Source: Demequina gelatinilytica
GTDB lineage: Bacteria > Actinomycetota > Actinomycetes > Actinomycetales > Demequinaceae
Direction of reading: 5' to 3'
NCBI RefSeq assembly: GCF_000971115.1
Contig: NZ_BBLV01000007.1
Location: forward strand, 62,001 to 126,000
DNA: 64,000 nucleotides
Positions 39,031-46,224 of this stretch are shown here, piece by piece. Each line of letters begins with the position of its first letter. The first letter of the stretch is position 1. A program made the position numbers and the translations under genes. The notes under the pieces were generated by a model that made no database searches, was not told where the DNA came from, and saw nothing but the letters and a program-made list of their open reading frames with translations.

Positions 39031-40268
39031 GCCTCGACGTGATCGCCCTGGTCGAGCGCGCGCTCGCCGACATGCGGGACGGCAAGCCGGTCCTGGTGTC
39101 CGACTCGCGCGACCGGGAGGACGAGGCGGACTTCATCATGGCCGCCGAGACCGCCACGGTGGACTGGATCGCCTGGGGCATCCGCCATTCGAGCGGCTAC
39201 CTGTGCGCCCCGATGCCCACCGAGCGTGCCGACGCGCTCAACCTGCCCCTCATGGTGCCGTCGAGCCAGGACCCGCGCCGTACGGCGTACACGGTCTCGG
39301 TCGACGCGGCGGTCGGCGTGACCACCGGCATCTCCGCCGCGGACCGCACCACCACCCTCAAGGTGCTCGCGAACCCCGACGCGCACGCGGACGACCTCAT
39401 CCGACCCGGTCACGTGCTGCCTCTGCGCGCCGTGCCCGGCGGGGTGCTGCATCGTCCCGGCCACACCGAGGCCTGCGTGGACCTCGCGCGCCTCGCGGGC
39501 CTCGAGCCCGTGGGCGTGATCGGCGAGATGGTGAACGACGACGGCACGATGATGCGCCAGGGCGACGCGTCCTCGCTCGCCGAGCGCGAGGGGCTGACAT
39601 TCCTCACCATCCAGGACCTCATCGAGTACCGCCGCGCCGTCGGCGACCTCGCGCCTCCGATCGCGCCCCGACCGGAGCGGGTTCTCCACCAGGGCGAGGC
39701 TCGCCTGCCCACCCGGCACGGCGACGTCACCATCCACGCGTACCGCGACGCCCGCACGGGCGACGAGCACGTGGCGCTGGTGGCCCCGTCCAAGCCCGGG
39801 ACCGTGCCCTACGTGCGCGTCCACTCGGAGTGCCTCACCGGGGACGCCTTCGGCTCGCTGCGCTGCGACTGCGGTCCTCAGCTCGATGCCGCGATCCAGC
39901 GCATCGTCGAGGACGGGGGAGCGGTGATCTACCTGCGCGGGCACGAGGGCCGCGGCATCGGCATCGCCGCGAAGGTGCAGGCGTACGCGCTGCAGGACCA
40001 GGGCTACGACACGGTGGACGCCAACACCCATCTGGGGCTGCCTGTGGACCGTCGGGAGTACGGCGCGGCCGCCTCGATCCTCCACGACCTGGGTCTCATG
40101 CAGATCCGTCTGCTGACCAACAACCCGGCGAAGGTCGAGGGTCTCCGGGCCTCGGGGATCGACTGCATCGATCGCATCCCGCACCGCGTGGGTGCGCATC
40201 CGGAGAACGAGAGCTACATCCGCACCAAGGTGATGCGGATGGGACACCTGTGGGGAGACAACGCATGA
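39027..40268 (+). CDS. ribBA: Bifunctional DHBP synthase / GTP cyclohydrolase II RibBA
   Basis: 413 residues. The N-terminal RibB domain (about 1-205) has [16 protein letters not shown] near 25 and [24 protein letters not shown] (in pieces) near 130; it makes dihydroxybutanone phosphate from ribulose-5-P. The C-terminal RibA domain (about 210-413) has zinc cysteines in [20 protein letters not shown] and catalytic [11 protein letters not shown]. Fusion is usual in actinobacteria. It overlaps ribE and ribH by 4 nt each. Confidence 0.97.
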   Translation: MSLDVIALVERALADMRDGKPVLVSDSRDREDEADFIMAAETATVDWIAWGIRHSSGYLCAPMPTERADALNLPLMVPSSQDPRRTAYTVSVDAAVGVTTGISAADRTTTLKVLANPDAHADDLIRPGHVLPLRAVPGGVLHRPGHTEACVDLARLAGLEPVGVIGEMVNDDGTMMRQGDASSLAEREGLTFLTIQDLIEYRRAVGDLAPPIAPRPERVLHQGEARLPTRHGDVTIHAYRDARTGDEHVALVAPSKPGTVPYVRVHSECLTGDAFGSLRCDCGPQLDAAIQRIVEDGGAVIYLRGHEGRGIGIAAKVQAYALQDQGYDTVDANTHLGLPVDRREYGAAASILHDLGLMQIRLLTNNPAKVEGLRASGIDCIDRIPHRVGAHPENESYIRTKVMRMGHLWGDNA

Positions 40269-40729
40269 GCGGAGCAGGAGCGCCCACCGTCGAGGTCGAC
40301 GCGTCGGGTCTGACCGTCGAGATCGTCGCGAGCTCGTGGCACACCGAGGTCATGGACGGGCTCGTGGCGGGCGCGATCCGCGCGGCCGAGTCCTCCGGTG
40401 CGGCGTACCGGGTCATCCGCGTCCCGGGGGCGTTCGAGCTGCCGGTGGTGGCCGAGGCGCTCGCCAGGAAGGGCGTCGACGCGATCGCATGCCTCGGCGT
40501 CGTGATCCGTGGCGGCACCCCGCACTTCGAGTACGTGTGCGATGCGGTCACGCGCGGCCTGACCGATGTGGCGCGGGTCCACGCGACGCCCGTGGGCTTC
40601 GGCATCCTCACCACCGACGACGACGCCCAGGCGCTCGACCGCGCGGGCCTGCCGGGCTCGAGCGAGGACAAGGGCGCCGAGGCGGTCGAGGCCGCGCTGG
40701 CGACAGCGCTGGTCCTGCGGGGTCTGTAG
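40265..40729 (+). CDS. ribH: 6,7-dimethyl-8-ribityllumazine synthase
   Basis: 154 residues. It condenses the RibA/D and RibB products. The sugar-phosphate site is in [15 protein letters not shown] near residue 55, the catalytic His in [13 protein letters not shown] near 88, and the RibH signature [11 protein letters not shown] near 112. ATGA overlaps ribBA. It ends the riboflavin cluster; no FMN riboswitch motif is seen upstream of ribD. Confidence 0.96.
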   Translation: MSGAGAPTVEVDASGLTVEIVASSWHTEVMDGLVAGAIRAAESSGAAYRVIRVPGAFELPVVAEALARKGVDAIACLGVVIRGGTPHFEYVCDAVTRGLTDVARVHATPVGFGILTTDDDAQALDRAGLPGSSEDKGAEAVEAALATALVLRGL

Positions 40730-40748
40730 CCTCCGGCTCGCGCCGCCG

Positions 40749-40768
40749 AGCCCCCCGATGTGGGGGCT
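40749..40768 (+). terminator. Candidate terminator after ribH
   Basis: AGCCCCC (40749-40755) pairs with GGGGGCT (40762-40768) around CGATGT, with no T-run. It is short, but correctly placed 20 nt after ribH. Confidence 0.5.
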
Positions 40769-40802
40769 TGCACGCCCGTGGCGAGCGTGGTCGGGTGCGG
40801 GT

Positions 40803-41222
40803 GTGAACACCACGACCGACGGCGCTGCGGCGCGCGCCCGCCAGCCGCTGGCGTCGGAACGCGTGCTGACCCTCGCGCACGTCCTCGGCCTCTGCTCGCT
40901 GCTGGCGGGCATCGCGTACGTGGTCGCGTCGCCGTGGGTCCTTCTCGCGGGCCTGGGCTCCGCCATGACCGCCGGCGGGAACCCCCTGTCGCCGCTCGAG
41001 CTGATCGGATGGGTGGTGCTTCCCGGCGCCGTCGCGGTGGCGGCGATCCTGTGCGCGCTGGTCGCGCATGCGCGACGCCACCGCTTCGCGCCGGACCACC
41101 TCGCGATCATGACCGGCGGTTGGACGGCGCGCTCGCTGCTCCTGTCGGTCATCGGGGCCGTCCTCATGGCCGGGCCATGGGCCTGCATGCTCGTCCTCGT
41201 GCTCCGCGACGGGTTGCGCTGA
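40803..41222 (+). CDS. Small multi-pass membrane protein of unknown function
   Basis: 139 residues from GTG 40803 with three hydrophobic segments (about residues 28-52, 66-88 and 105-130) and a soluble N-terminal tail. I do not recognise a family; the position between ribH and hisE with few conserved motifs suggests a conserved actinobacterial membrane protein. An in-frame ATG at 40758 would place the start inside the hairpin after ribH, so GTG is preferred, though its ribosome site is weak. Confidence 0.65.
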   Translation: MNTTTDGAAARARQPLASERVLTLAHVLGLCSLLAGIAYVVASPWVLLAGLGSAMTAGGNPLSPLELIGWVVLPGAVAVAAILCALVAHARRHRFAPDHLAIMTGGWTARSLLLSVIGAVLMAGPWACMLVLVLRDGLR

Positions 41223-41232
41223 ACTGCCGCTT

Positions 41233-41250
41233 CCAGGCCGGACCGCCTGG
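41233..41250 (+). repeat. Inverted repeat before the hisE promoter
   Basis: CCAGGC (41233-41238) and GCCTGG (41245-41250) are a perfect 6-6-6 dyad 11 bp after the upstream stop and 11 bp before the hisE -10. It could be a short terminator or an operator. Confidence 0.4.
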
Positions 41251-41260
41251 CCGGGACCGA

Positions 41261-41273
41261 TAGGCTGGCGCAC
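41261..41273 (+). promoter_or_regulatory. Leaderless -10 element of hisE
   Basis: TAGGCT at 41261-41266 and 7 nt to GTG 41274. Confidence 0.55.
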
Positions 41274-41537
41274 GTGAAGACGTTCGAGAGCCTGTTCGAG
41301 GAGTTGCAGCGCCGTGCCGTGGAGCGGCCCGAGGGTTCGAGCACCGTCAAGATGCTCGACAAGGGCGTCCATGCGATCGGCAAGAAGCTGGTCGAGGAGG
41401 CCGCGGAGTCCTGGATGGCCTGCGAGCATCAGACCGACGACGAGGCCGCCGAGGAGATCTCGCAGCTGCTCTACTGGGCCCAGGTGATGATGGTCGCCAA
41501 GGGCCTCACTCTCGACGACGTCTACAAGAACCTTTGA
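41274..41537 (+). CDS. hisE: Phosphoribosyl-ATP pyrophosphatase
   Basis: 87 residues, MazG-like fold. It removes pyrophosphate from PR-ATP, the second step of histidine synthesis. The family core is [32 protein letters not shown] with the metal-binding acidic helices. Its GTG start is leaderless by prediction. The hisG start lies 8 nt downstream, so the first two pathway enzymes are coexpressed. Confidence 0.94.
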   Translation: MKTFESLFEELQRRAVERPEGSSTVKMLDKGVHAIGKKLVEEAAESWMACEHQTDDEAAEEISQLLYWAQVMMVAKGLTLDDVYKNL

Positions 41538-41545
41538 GGAGAGAA

Positions 41546-42388
41546 GTGCTCCGCATCGCCGTGCCCAACAAGGGCTCCCTGTCCGAGCCCGCCGTCCAGC
41601 TGCTCAAGGAGGCGGGCTACCAGCAGCGTCGCGACCCCCGCGAGCTGGTGCTGGTCGACGAGCGCAACAACGTCGAGTTCTTCTTCCTGCGCCCGCGCGA
41701 CGTCGCGGTGTACGTGGGCGCCGGCACGGTGCACGCCGGCATCACGGGACGCGACCTGCTGATCGACTCGGGGGCCGACGCCGTCGAGCACCTCGAGCTC
41801 GGCTTCGGCGGCTCCACCTTCCGCTACGCCGCGAAGCCCGGCGTCGCGGCCTCCATCGCCGACGTCGACGGCAAGCGCGTCGCGACGTCCTACCCGCGCC
41901 TGGTCGAGCAGCACCTCGCGTCGCACGGCGTCACCGCGACCGTGGTCCGTCTCGACGGCGCGGTCGAGTCCTCGGTGCGCCTGGGCGTGGCCGATGTGGT
42001 GGCCGACGTCGTGTCGACCGGCAGCACGTTGCGCGCCGCGGGCCTCGAGATCTTCGGCGAGCCGATCCTCGGCTCCGAGGCGATCCTGATCCGGGCGCAG
42101 GACGCGCCGGTCGAGGACATCGCGATCCTCACGGGTCGTCTGCGCGGCGTGCTCACGGCGCGCAAGTTCGTCCTGGTCGACTACGACGTCCCCGCGGACA
42201 AGCTCGACGAGGCGATCGCCGTGAGCCCGGGCTTCGAGGCGCCCACCGTGACGCCGCTGCACGGCTCCGACTGGCACGCCGTCCGCGTGATGATCCCCCG
42301 CAAGGAGATGAACCACATCATGGACGCGCTGTACGCGGTGGGTGCGCGCGCGATCCTCACGACCGAGCTGCTCGCGGTCAGGGTCTGA
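41546..42388 (+). CDS. hisG: ATP phosphoribosyltransferase (long form)
   Basis: 280 residues, the long HisG with a C-terminal ACT-like histidine-binding domain (from about 205: KFVLVDYDVPADKLDEAI). N-terminal LRIAVPNKGSLSEPAVQLL and the PRPP loop around VADVVSTGSTLRAAGLEI (near residue 156) are clear. It is the first committed, feedback-inhibited step. I chose GTG 41546 (GAGGAG just upstream); TTG 41534 is in frame but overlaps the hisE stop. It overlaps pafB by one base. Confidence 0.96.
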   Translation: MLRIAVPNKGSLSEPAVQLLKEAGYQQRRDPRELVLVDERNNVEFFFLRPRDVAVYVGAGTVHAGITGRDLLIDSGADAVEHLELGFGGSTFRYAAKPGVAASIADVDGKRVATSYPRLVEQHLASHGVTATVVRLDGAVESSVRLGVADVVADVVSTGSTLRAAGLEIFGEPILGSEAILIRAQDAPVEDIAILTGRLRGVLTARKFVLVDYDVPADKLDEAIAVSPGFEAPTVTPLHGSDWHAVRVMIPRKEMNHIMDALYAVGARAILTTELLAVRV

Positions 42389-43362
42389 TGGCGGTCGAGA
42401 AGGCGCAGCGCCTGCTCAACCTCATCATCGGGCTCTCCAGCACGCGGCACCGGCTCACACGCGACCAGATCCGCGACACCATCGAGGGCTACGAGCCGTT
42501 GCCGTACGGTGCGGACGATGAGGAGCGGCGCAAGGCCGAGGCGAGCTTCGAGCGCATGTTCGAGCGCGACAAGAAGGAGCTGCGCGAGCTCGGCGTGCCC
42601 ATCGAGACCATCGAGGATCCCGTCCACGGCGACGAGATCGGGTACCGCATCCGGCCTGCCGAGGCGGCGATGCCCGCGCTCGATCTCACCGCGGCGGAGC
42701 TCGCCGTCGTGTCGATCGCGACCGACTACTGGCGTGGCGCGGTGCTGGGCGGCGACGCCCGCCAGACCGTGATGAAGCTCGCCTCCTCCGCGGAGCATGG
42801 CCCGCGCGTGGAACTGCCCTTCGCGGCGCTCCCCGCCGTCGCGAACGACGCGTTCGGGGCGCTTGTCGAGGCCGTCGCTGACCGGCAGTCGGTGCGGTTC
42901 GAGTACTCCTCGGTGAGCTCCGGCGCAGGGACGCGCACCATCGACCCGTGGCGCGTGGTGCTGCGCGCGGGCATCGCGTACGTGATCGGCTTCGACCGTG
43001 ACCGGGAGGAGCCGCGCACGTTCCGCATCCAGCGGATCGGCGGCAAGGTGCGGCCGGTCGGCGATCCCGGCGCCTACGCGATCCCCAAGGACATCCCTCT
43101 CGGCGCGCTCGCCGAGAGCGGCGACGTGGCTACCGCGCGTGTCGCGCTCCGTCCCGAGTCGGGGCATGCGCTGCGCCGCCGTGGGACCCCCGTGGGTGCG
43201 GAGAACGGCTGGGAGCTCTACGACGTCGACTATGCGCACGGCGATGCGCTGGTGGCGGAGGTGCTCGCGCTGGCCGGGGGCGCACGCATCGTCCGCCCCG
43301 CGACGCTCGCCGATGCCGTGGTGAAGGCCGCGACGGCGGCGCTGGAGGTGGAGCGTGGCTGA
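42388..43362 (+). CDS. pafB: WYL-domain transcriptional regulator PafB
   Basis: 324 residues. N-terminal winged helix-turn-helix (EKAQRLLNLIIGLSSTRHRLTRDQI), then a WYL-type sensor domain around residues 155-235 (RQSVRFEYSSV, IDPWRVVLRAGIAYVIGFDRD) and a WCX-like C-terminus. With PafC it forms the activator of the RecA-independent DNA-damage regulon of actinobacteria. Overlap with hisG is one base and with pafC 8 nt. The proteasome gene pafA, which often precedes pafBC, is not adjacent. Confidence 0.9.
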   Translation: MAVEKAQRLLNLIIGLSSTRHRLTRDQIRDTIEGYEPLPYGADDEERRKAEASFERMFERDKKELRELGVPIETIEDPVHGDEIGYRIRPAEAAMPALDLTAAELAVVSIATDYWRGAVLGGDARQTVMKLASSAEHGPRVELPFAALPAVANDAFGALVEAVADRQSVRFEYSSVSSGAGTRTIDPWRVVLRAGIAYVIGFDRDREEPRTFRIQRIGGKVRPVGDPGAYAIPKDIPLGALAESGDVATARVALRPESGHALRRRGTPVGAENGWELYDVDYAHGDALVAEVLALAGGARIVRPATLADAVVKAATAALEVERG

Positions 43363-44263
43363 GCAGGCGACCGATCGGCTGGTGCGGATGCTCGGCATCC
43401 TCACCTATGTCGAGCGCCACGGCGACACGCCGTTCTCGGAGCTCGCGGAGCACTTCGGCGTCTCCGTCGCCCAGGTGCGCAGCGACATCAACGCGCTCTG
43501 GGTGGCCTCCGAACCGGGCGACTCGTGGCTGCCGATCGACTTCTCCGCGGACGCCTTCGACCAGGACATCGCGTCGCTGGTGCGCAACGACGGCGTCACC
43601 CAGGTGCGGCTGTCCCCGCGCGAGGCGGTGGCGCTCGTCGGCGCGCTGTCGACGATGCGCGGGGCGGGCGCCCTCCCCGACGCGGGCACGCACCTGCTCG
43701 AGAAGCTGCGCGAGGCGCTCTCCGAGCCGGTCACCGTGGTCGGCGACGACCACGTGGGTGCGGAGATCCGCGAACCCCTGGTCGAGGCGATCGACCGGTA
43801 CCGTCGCGTCGAGATCGAGTACGTGGACGCCATGGACCGGCGCTCGACGCGCGTCGTCGACCCGCACCGTCTGGTGGTCATCGACGGGCACGCCTACCTC
43901 GAGTGCTTCTGCCGTCGCGCGCAGGACTACCGCGTGCTGCGGCTGGACCGGATCGCGTCCGCGACCGTGCTGGACGGGGCGATCGAGCACCCGCCCACGG
44001 ATTCCGCGGGCTTCTCGCTCACCCCGGCCTTCCGGGCCACCGTGACGGTCGGGCGTTCGGGCCGCTACGCGGTCGAGGACATGCCGGGCGTGGTCATCGA
44101 GGACGCGGACGATGCGGTGGTGGCCACCTTCGACGTCGTCGACGCGGCGTTCGTCGCCGGGCGGCTGCTCGCGGTGGCCCCGCACCTGCGGGCCGTCGCG
44201 CCTCGACGACTCGCCGACGCGCTCGAGCGTCAGGCGAAGGCTGTGCTCGACGTCCAGCGATAG
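43355..44263 (+). CDS. pafC: WYL-domain transcriptional regulator PafC
   Basis: 302 residues with the same layout as PafB: HTH (ATDRLVRMLGILTYVERHGDTPFSELA, FGVSVAQVRSDINAL), then a WYL domain (EIEYVDAMDRRSTRVVDPHRL, GHAYLECFCRRAQDYRVLRLDRI; the W of W-Y-L is replaced by A). It partners PafB in the heteromeric damage-response activator. The start is GTG in an 8-nt overlap. Its TAG stop begins the tatA -10 hexamer. Confidence 0.9.
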   Translation: MAEQATDRLVRMLGILTYVERHGDTPFSELAEHFGVSVAQVRSDINALWVASEPGDSWLPIDFSADAFDQDIASLVRNDGVTQVRLSPREAVALVGALSTMRGAGALPDAGTHLLEKLREALSEPVTVVGDDHVGAEIREPLVEAIDRYRRVEIEYVDAMDRRSTRVVDPHRLVVIDGHAYLECFCRRAQDYRVLRLDRIASATVLDGAIEHPPTDSAGFSLTPAFRATVTVGRSGRYAVEDMPGVVIEDADDAVVATFDVVDAAFVAGRLLAVAPHLRAVAPRRLADALERQAKAVLDVQR

Positions 44264-44266
44264 ACT
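44261..44266 (+). promoter_or_regulatory. tatA -10 element overlapping the pafC stop codon
   Basis: TAGACT, with bases 44261-44263 as the pafC stop. The leader would be about 29 nt and carries AAGGAG before ATG 44302. Confidence 0.5.
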
Positions 44267-44301
44267 GACGAGCAGTCACCCCCTCGAAGGAGCTACATCC
44301 C

Positions 44302-44520
44302 ATGGGACCCCGCGAAGTACTCATCGTCCTCCTGATCGTGCTGCTGCTGTTCGGCGCGCCCAAGCTTCCGCAGCTCGCGCGCTCGTTGGGCCAGTCGATG
44401 CGCATCCTCAAGGACGAGACGCGCTCCCTCACCGATGACGACAAGCCCGCCCAGGAGCGTGCTGCCGAGGAGAAGCCCGCGACCTCGTCCTCGGACGAGC
44501 CGCGTGACGCAGAGAAGTAG
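44302..44520 (+). CDS. tatA: Sec-independent translocase subunit TatA
   Basis: 72 residues: one N-terminal membrane helix (REVLIVLLIVLLLFGAPKLPQLA, in pieces, with the FGxxKLP hinge), an amphipathic helix (LARSLGQSMRILKDETR) and an acidic tail. It forms the Tat pore with TatC encoded next. AAGGAG precedes the ATG. It overlaps tatC by 17 nt. Confidence 0.95.
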   Translation: MGPREVLIVLLIVLLLFGAPKLPQLARSLGQSMRILKDETRSLTDDDKPAQERAAEEKPATSSSDEPRDAEK

Positions 44521-45289
44521 CAGCGCGCGTCGGGGCAACCCCGATGCCCGCATGCCGCTGGCCGAGCACCTGCGGGAGTTCCGCAAGCGCGTGGTGCTCG
44601 CCGCCGCGGGTATCGCGGTCGGCATGGTGGCAGGCTGGTACCTCTACACGCCCGTCTTCGAGGCGCTTCAGCAACCCGTCCTCGAGGCCGCCGAGCGCGC
44701 CGACGCCCTGGTGACGGTCAACTTCTCGGGCATCGCGACCGCGCTCGACATGCAGCTCAAGATGTCCCTGGTGCTGGGCATCGTGGTGAGCGCGCCGTGG
44801 TGGCTCTACCAGCTGTGGGCCTTCGTGGCGCCGGGGCTCCACCAGCGCGAGAAGCGCTACACCTTCGCGTTCCTCGGAGCGGCGGTGCCGCTGTTCTTCG
44901 GCGGTGTGGCGTTCGGGTGGTGGGTGTTCCCGCGCGCGATCGCGATCCTCACGGGGTTCACCCCCGAGGGTGCCGCCAACTTCCTCGACGCGCAGCTGTT
45001 CATGACCTTCGCGATGCGGCTGATCCTTGCGTTCGGCCTCGCATTCGTGTTCCCCGTGGTGATGGTCGCGCTCACGTGGACCGGTCTGGTGCGGGGGCGC
45101 ACGTGGATGCGCGGCTGGCGGTGGGCGATCTTCCTCATCTTCCTGGCGGCGGCGATCCTCACGCCCACGCCCGACGCGATCACCATGCTGTTCATGGCGG
45201 GCCCCATGGTCCTGCTGTACTTCTCCGCGGTGGGGGTGTGCCTGCTGCGGGACCGCCGGCGCCCGAGAGAGGTGGAGACCTTCGTGTGA
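44504..45289 (+). CDS. tatC: Sec-independent translocase subunit TatC
   Basis: 261 residues with six membrane helices; it is the twin-arginine receptor. Signatures are MPLAEHLREFRKRVVLAAAG and VSAPWWLYQLWAFVAPGLHQREKR near residue 92 (in pieces), plus FAMRLILAFGLAFVFPVVMV. GTG 44504 gives the short basic N-tail typical of actinobacterial TatC; ATG 44552 is the alternative. The unusually long 17-nt overlap with tatA implies coupling. Confidence 0.95.
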   Translation: MTQRSSSARRGNPDARMPLAEHLREFRKRVVLAAAGIAVGMVAGWYLYTPVFEALQQPVLEAAERADALVTVNFSGIATALDMQLKMSLVLGIVVSAPWWLYQLWAFVAPGLHQREKRYTFAFLGAAVPLFFGGVAFGWWVFPRAIAILTGFTPEGAANFLDAQLFMTFAMRLILAFGLAFVFPVVMVALTWTGLVRGRTWMRGWRWAIFLIFLAAAILTPTPDAITMLFMAGPMVLLYFSAVGVCLLRDRRRPREVETFV

Positions 45290-46215
45290 GGACCATCGGC
45301 ATCATCACGAATCCGACATCGGGGTCGGGACGTGGGGCTCGACGAGGAGCCGAGGCCAAGGCCGCGCTCGCCGCGGGCGGGCATCACCTGATCGACCTGT
45401 CGCGCGGCTCATGGGCCGCGTCCTACGAGGCCGCGATGGCGCATCGTGACGCACTCGACGCATTGGTGGTGGTCGGCGGGGACGGCATGGCGCACCTGGG
45501 TCTGCAGGTGTGCGCCGAGCATCCGCTCGCTCTCGGCATCGTGGCCGCGGGCTCGGGCGACGACATCGCGGCGGCCGTGGGCCTGCCGCGTCACGACATC
45601 GCCGCGTCCGTCGCACGGATCGAGGACGGCCTGCGCGGCTCGACGGTGACGCTCGACGTGGGCAAGGTGGACGGCGAGGCGATCGAGGAACCGTGCCGGC
45701 CCCGCTACTTCGGCGCGGTCCTGTCCGCGGGGCTCGACGCCGCGGTCGCCTCCTACGCCCGCGCGATCTCGTTCCCGCGAGGACCGCTCAAGTACAAGGT
45801 CGCGACGCTGCACGAGCTGCCGCGGTTCCGCCCGTACGGCGTGCGCATCACCGCCGACGGCCGCGAGTGGACGCAGACGTGCACGCTCGTGGCCGTCGCC
45901 AACGCGCGCGTCTTCGGCGGCGGGCTGGTGATCTCTCCCGGGTCGCACGTGAGCGACGGCCGGCTCGAGCTCGTGACGGCGGATGCCATGGGCAAGCGCG
46001 ACATCGCGCGTCTATTCGCCAAGCTCAAGGACGGCAGCCACGTGACGGACCCGCTGGTCACCATCCGGCAGGTCGACTCCGTGAGCATCGTGCCGGATGC
46101 CTCGGGCGCGCCGCTGCCGCCCGCCTTCGCGGACGGCGAGCTGGTCGGGGCGACCCCGATCCACGTCTCCACGGTGCCCGGCGCGGTCACCGTCCTGGGC
46201 GGGCGCGCACAGTAG
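45286..46215 (+). CDS. Diacylglycerol/lipid kinase family protein
   Basis: 309 residues of the DAGK catalytic fold. The nucleotide site NPTSGSGRGARR at residue 8, the GGDG motif VVVGGDGMAHLGLQ near 63 and IVAAGSGDDIAAAVGLP near 85 are clear. The family phosphorylates diacylglycerol, sphingoid or other lipids; in actinobacteria DagK-type enzymes act in phospholipid turnover. The substrate is not decidable here. GTGA overlaps tatC. Its TAG stop starts the next -10 hexamer. Confidence 0.88.
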   Translation: MRTIGIITNPTSGSGRGARRGAEAKAALAAGGHHLIDLSRGSWAASYEAAMAHRDALDALVVVGGDGMAHLGLQVCAEHPLALGIVAAGSGDDIAAAVGLPRHDIAASVARIEDGLRGSTVTLDVGKVDGEAIEEPCRPRYFGAVLSAGLDAAVASYARAISFPRGPLKYKVATLHELPRFRPYGVRITADGREWTQTCTLVAVANARVFGGGLVISPGSHVSDGRLELVTADAMGKRDIARLFAKLKDGSHVTDPLVTIRQVDSVSIVPDASGAPLPPAFADGELVGATPIHVSTVPGAVTVLGGRAQ

Positions 46216-46224
46216 CCTGACGGC
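46213..46224 (+). promoter_or_regulatory. Leaderless -10 element of the helicase gene, overlapping the lipid-kinase stop
   Basis: TAGCCT at 46213-46218: the first three bases are the upstream stop and 6 nt lead to ATG 46225. Confidence 0.55.

Noticed and set aside
40727-40732. TAGCCT at the ribH stop as a promoter for the membrane protein gene at 40803
   Set aside because: The hairpin at 40749-40768 follows immediately and the distance to the start is about 70 nt, so the evidence is weaker than at the other four junctions.
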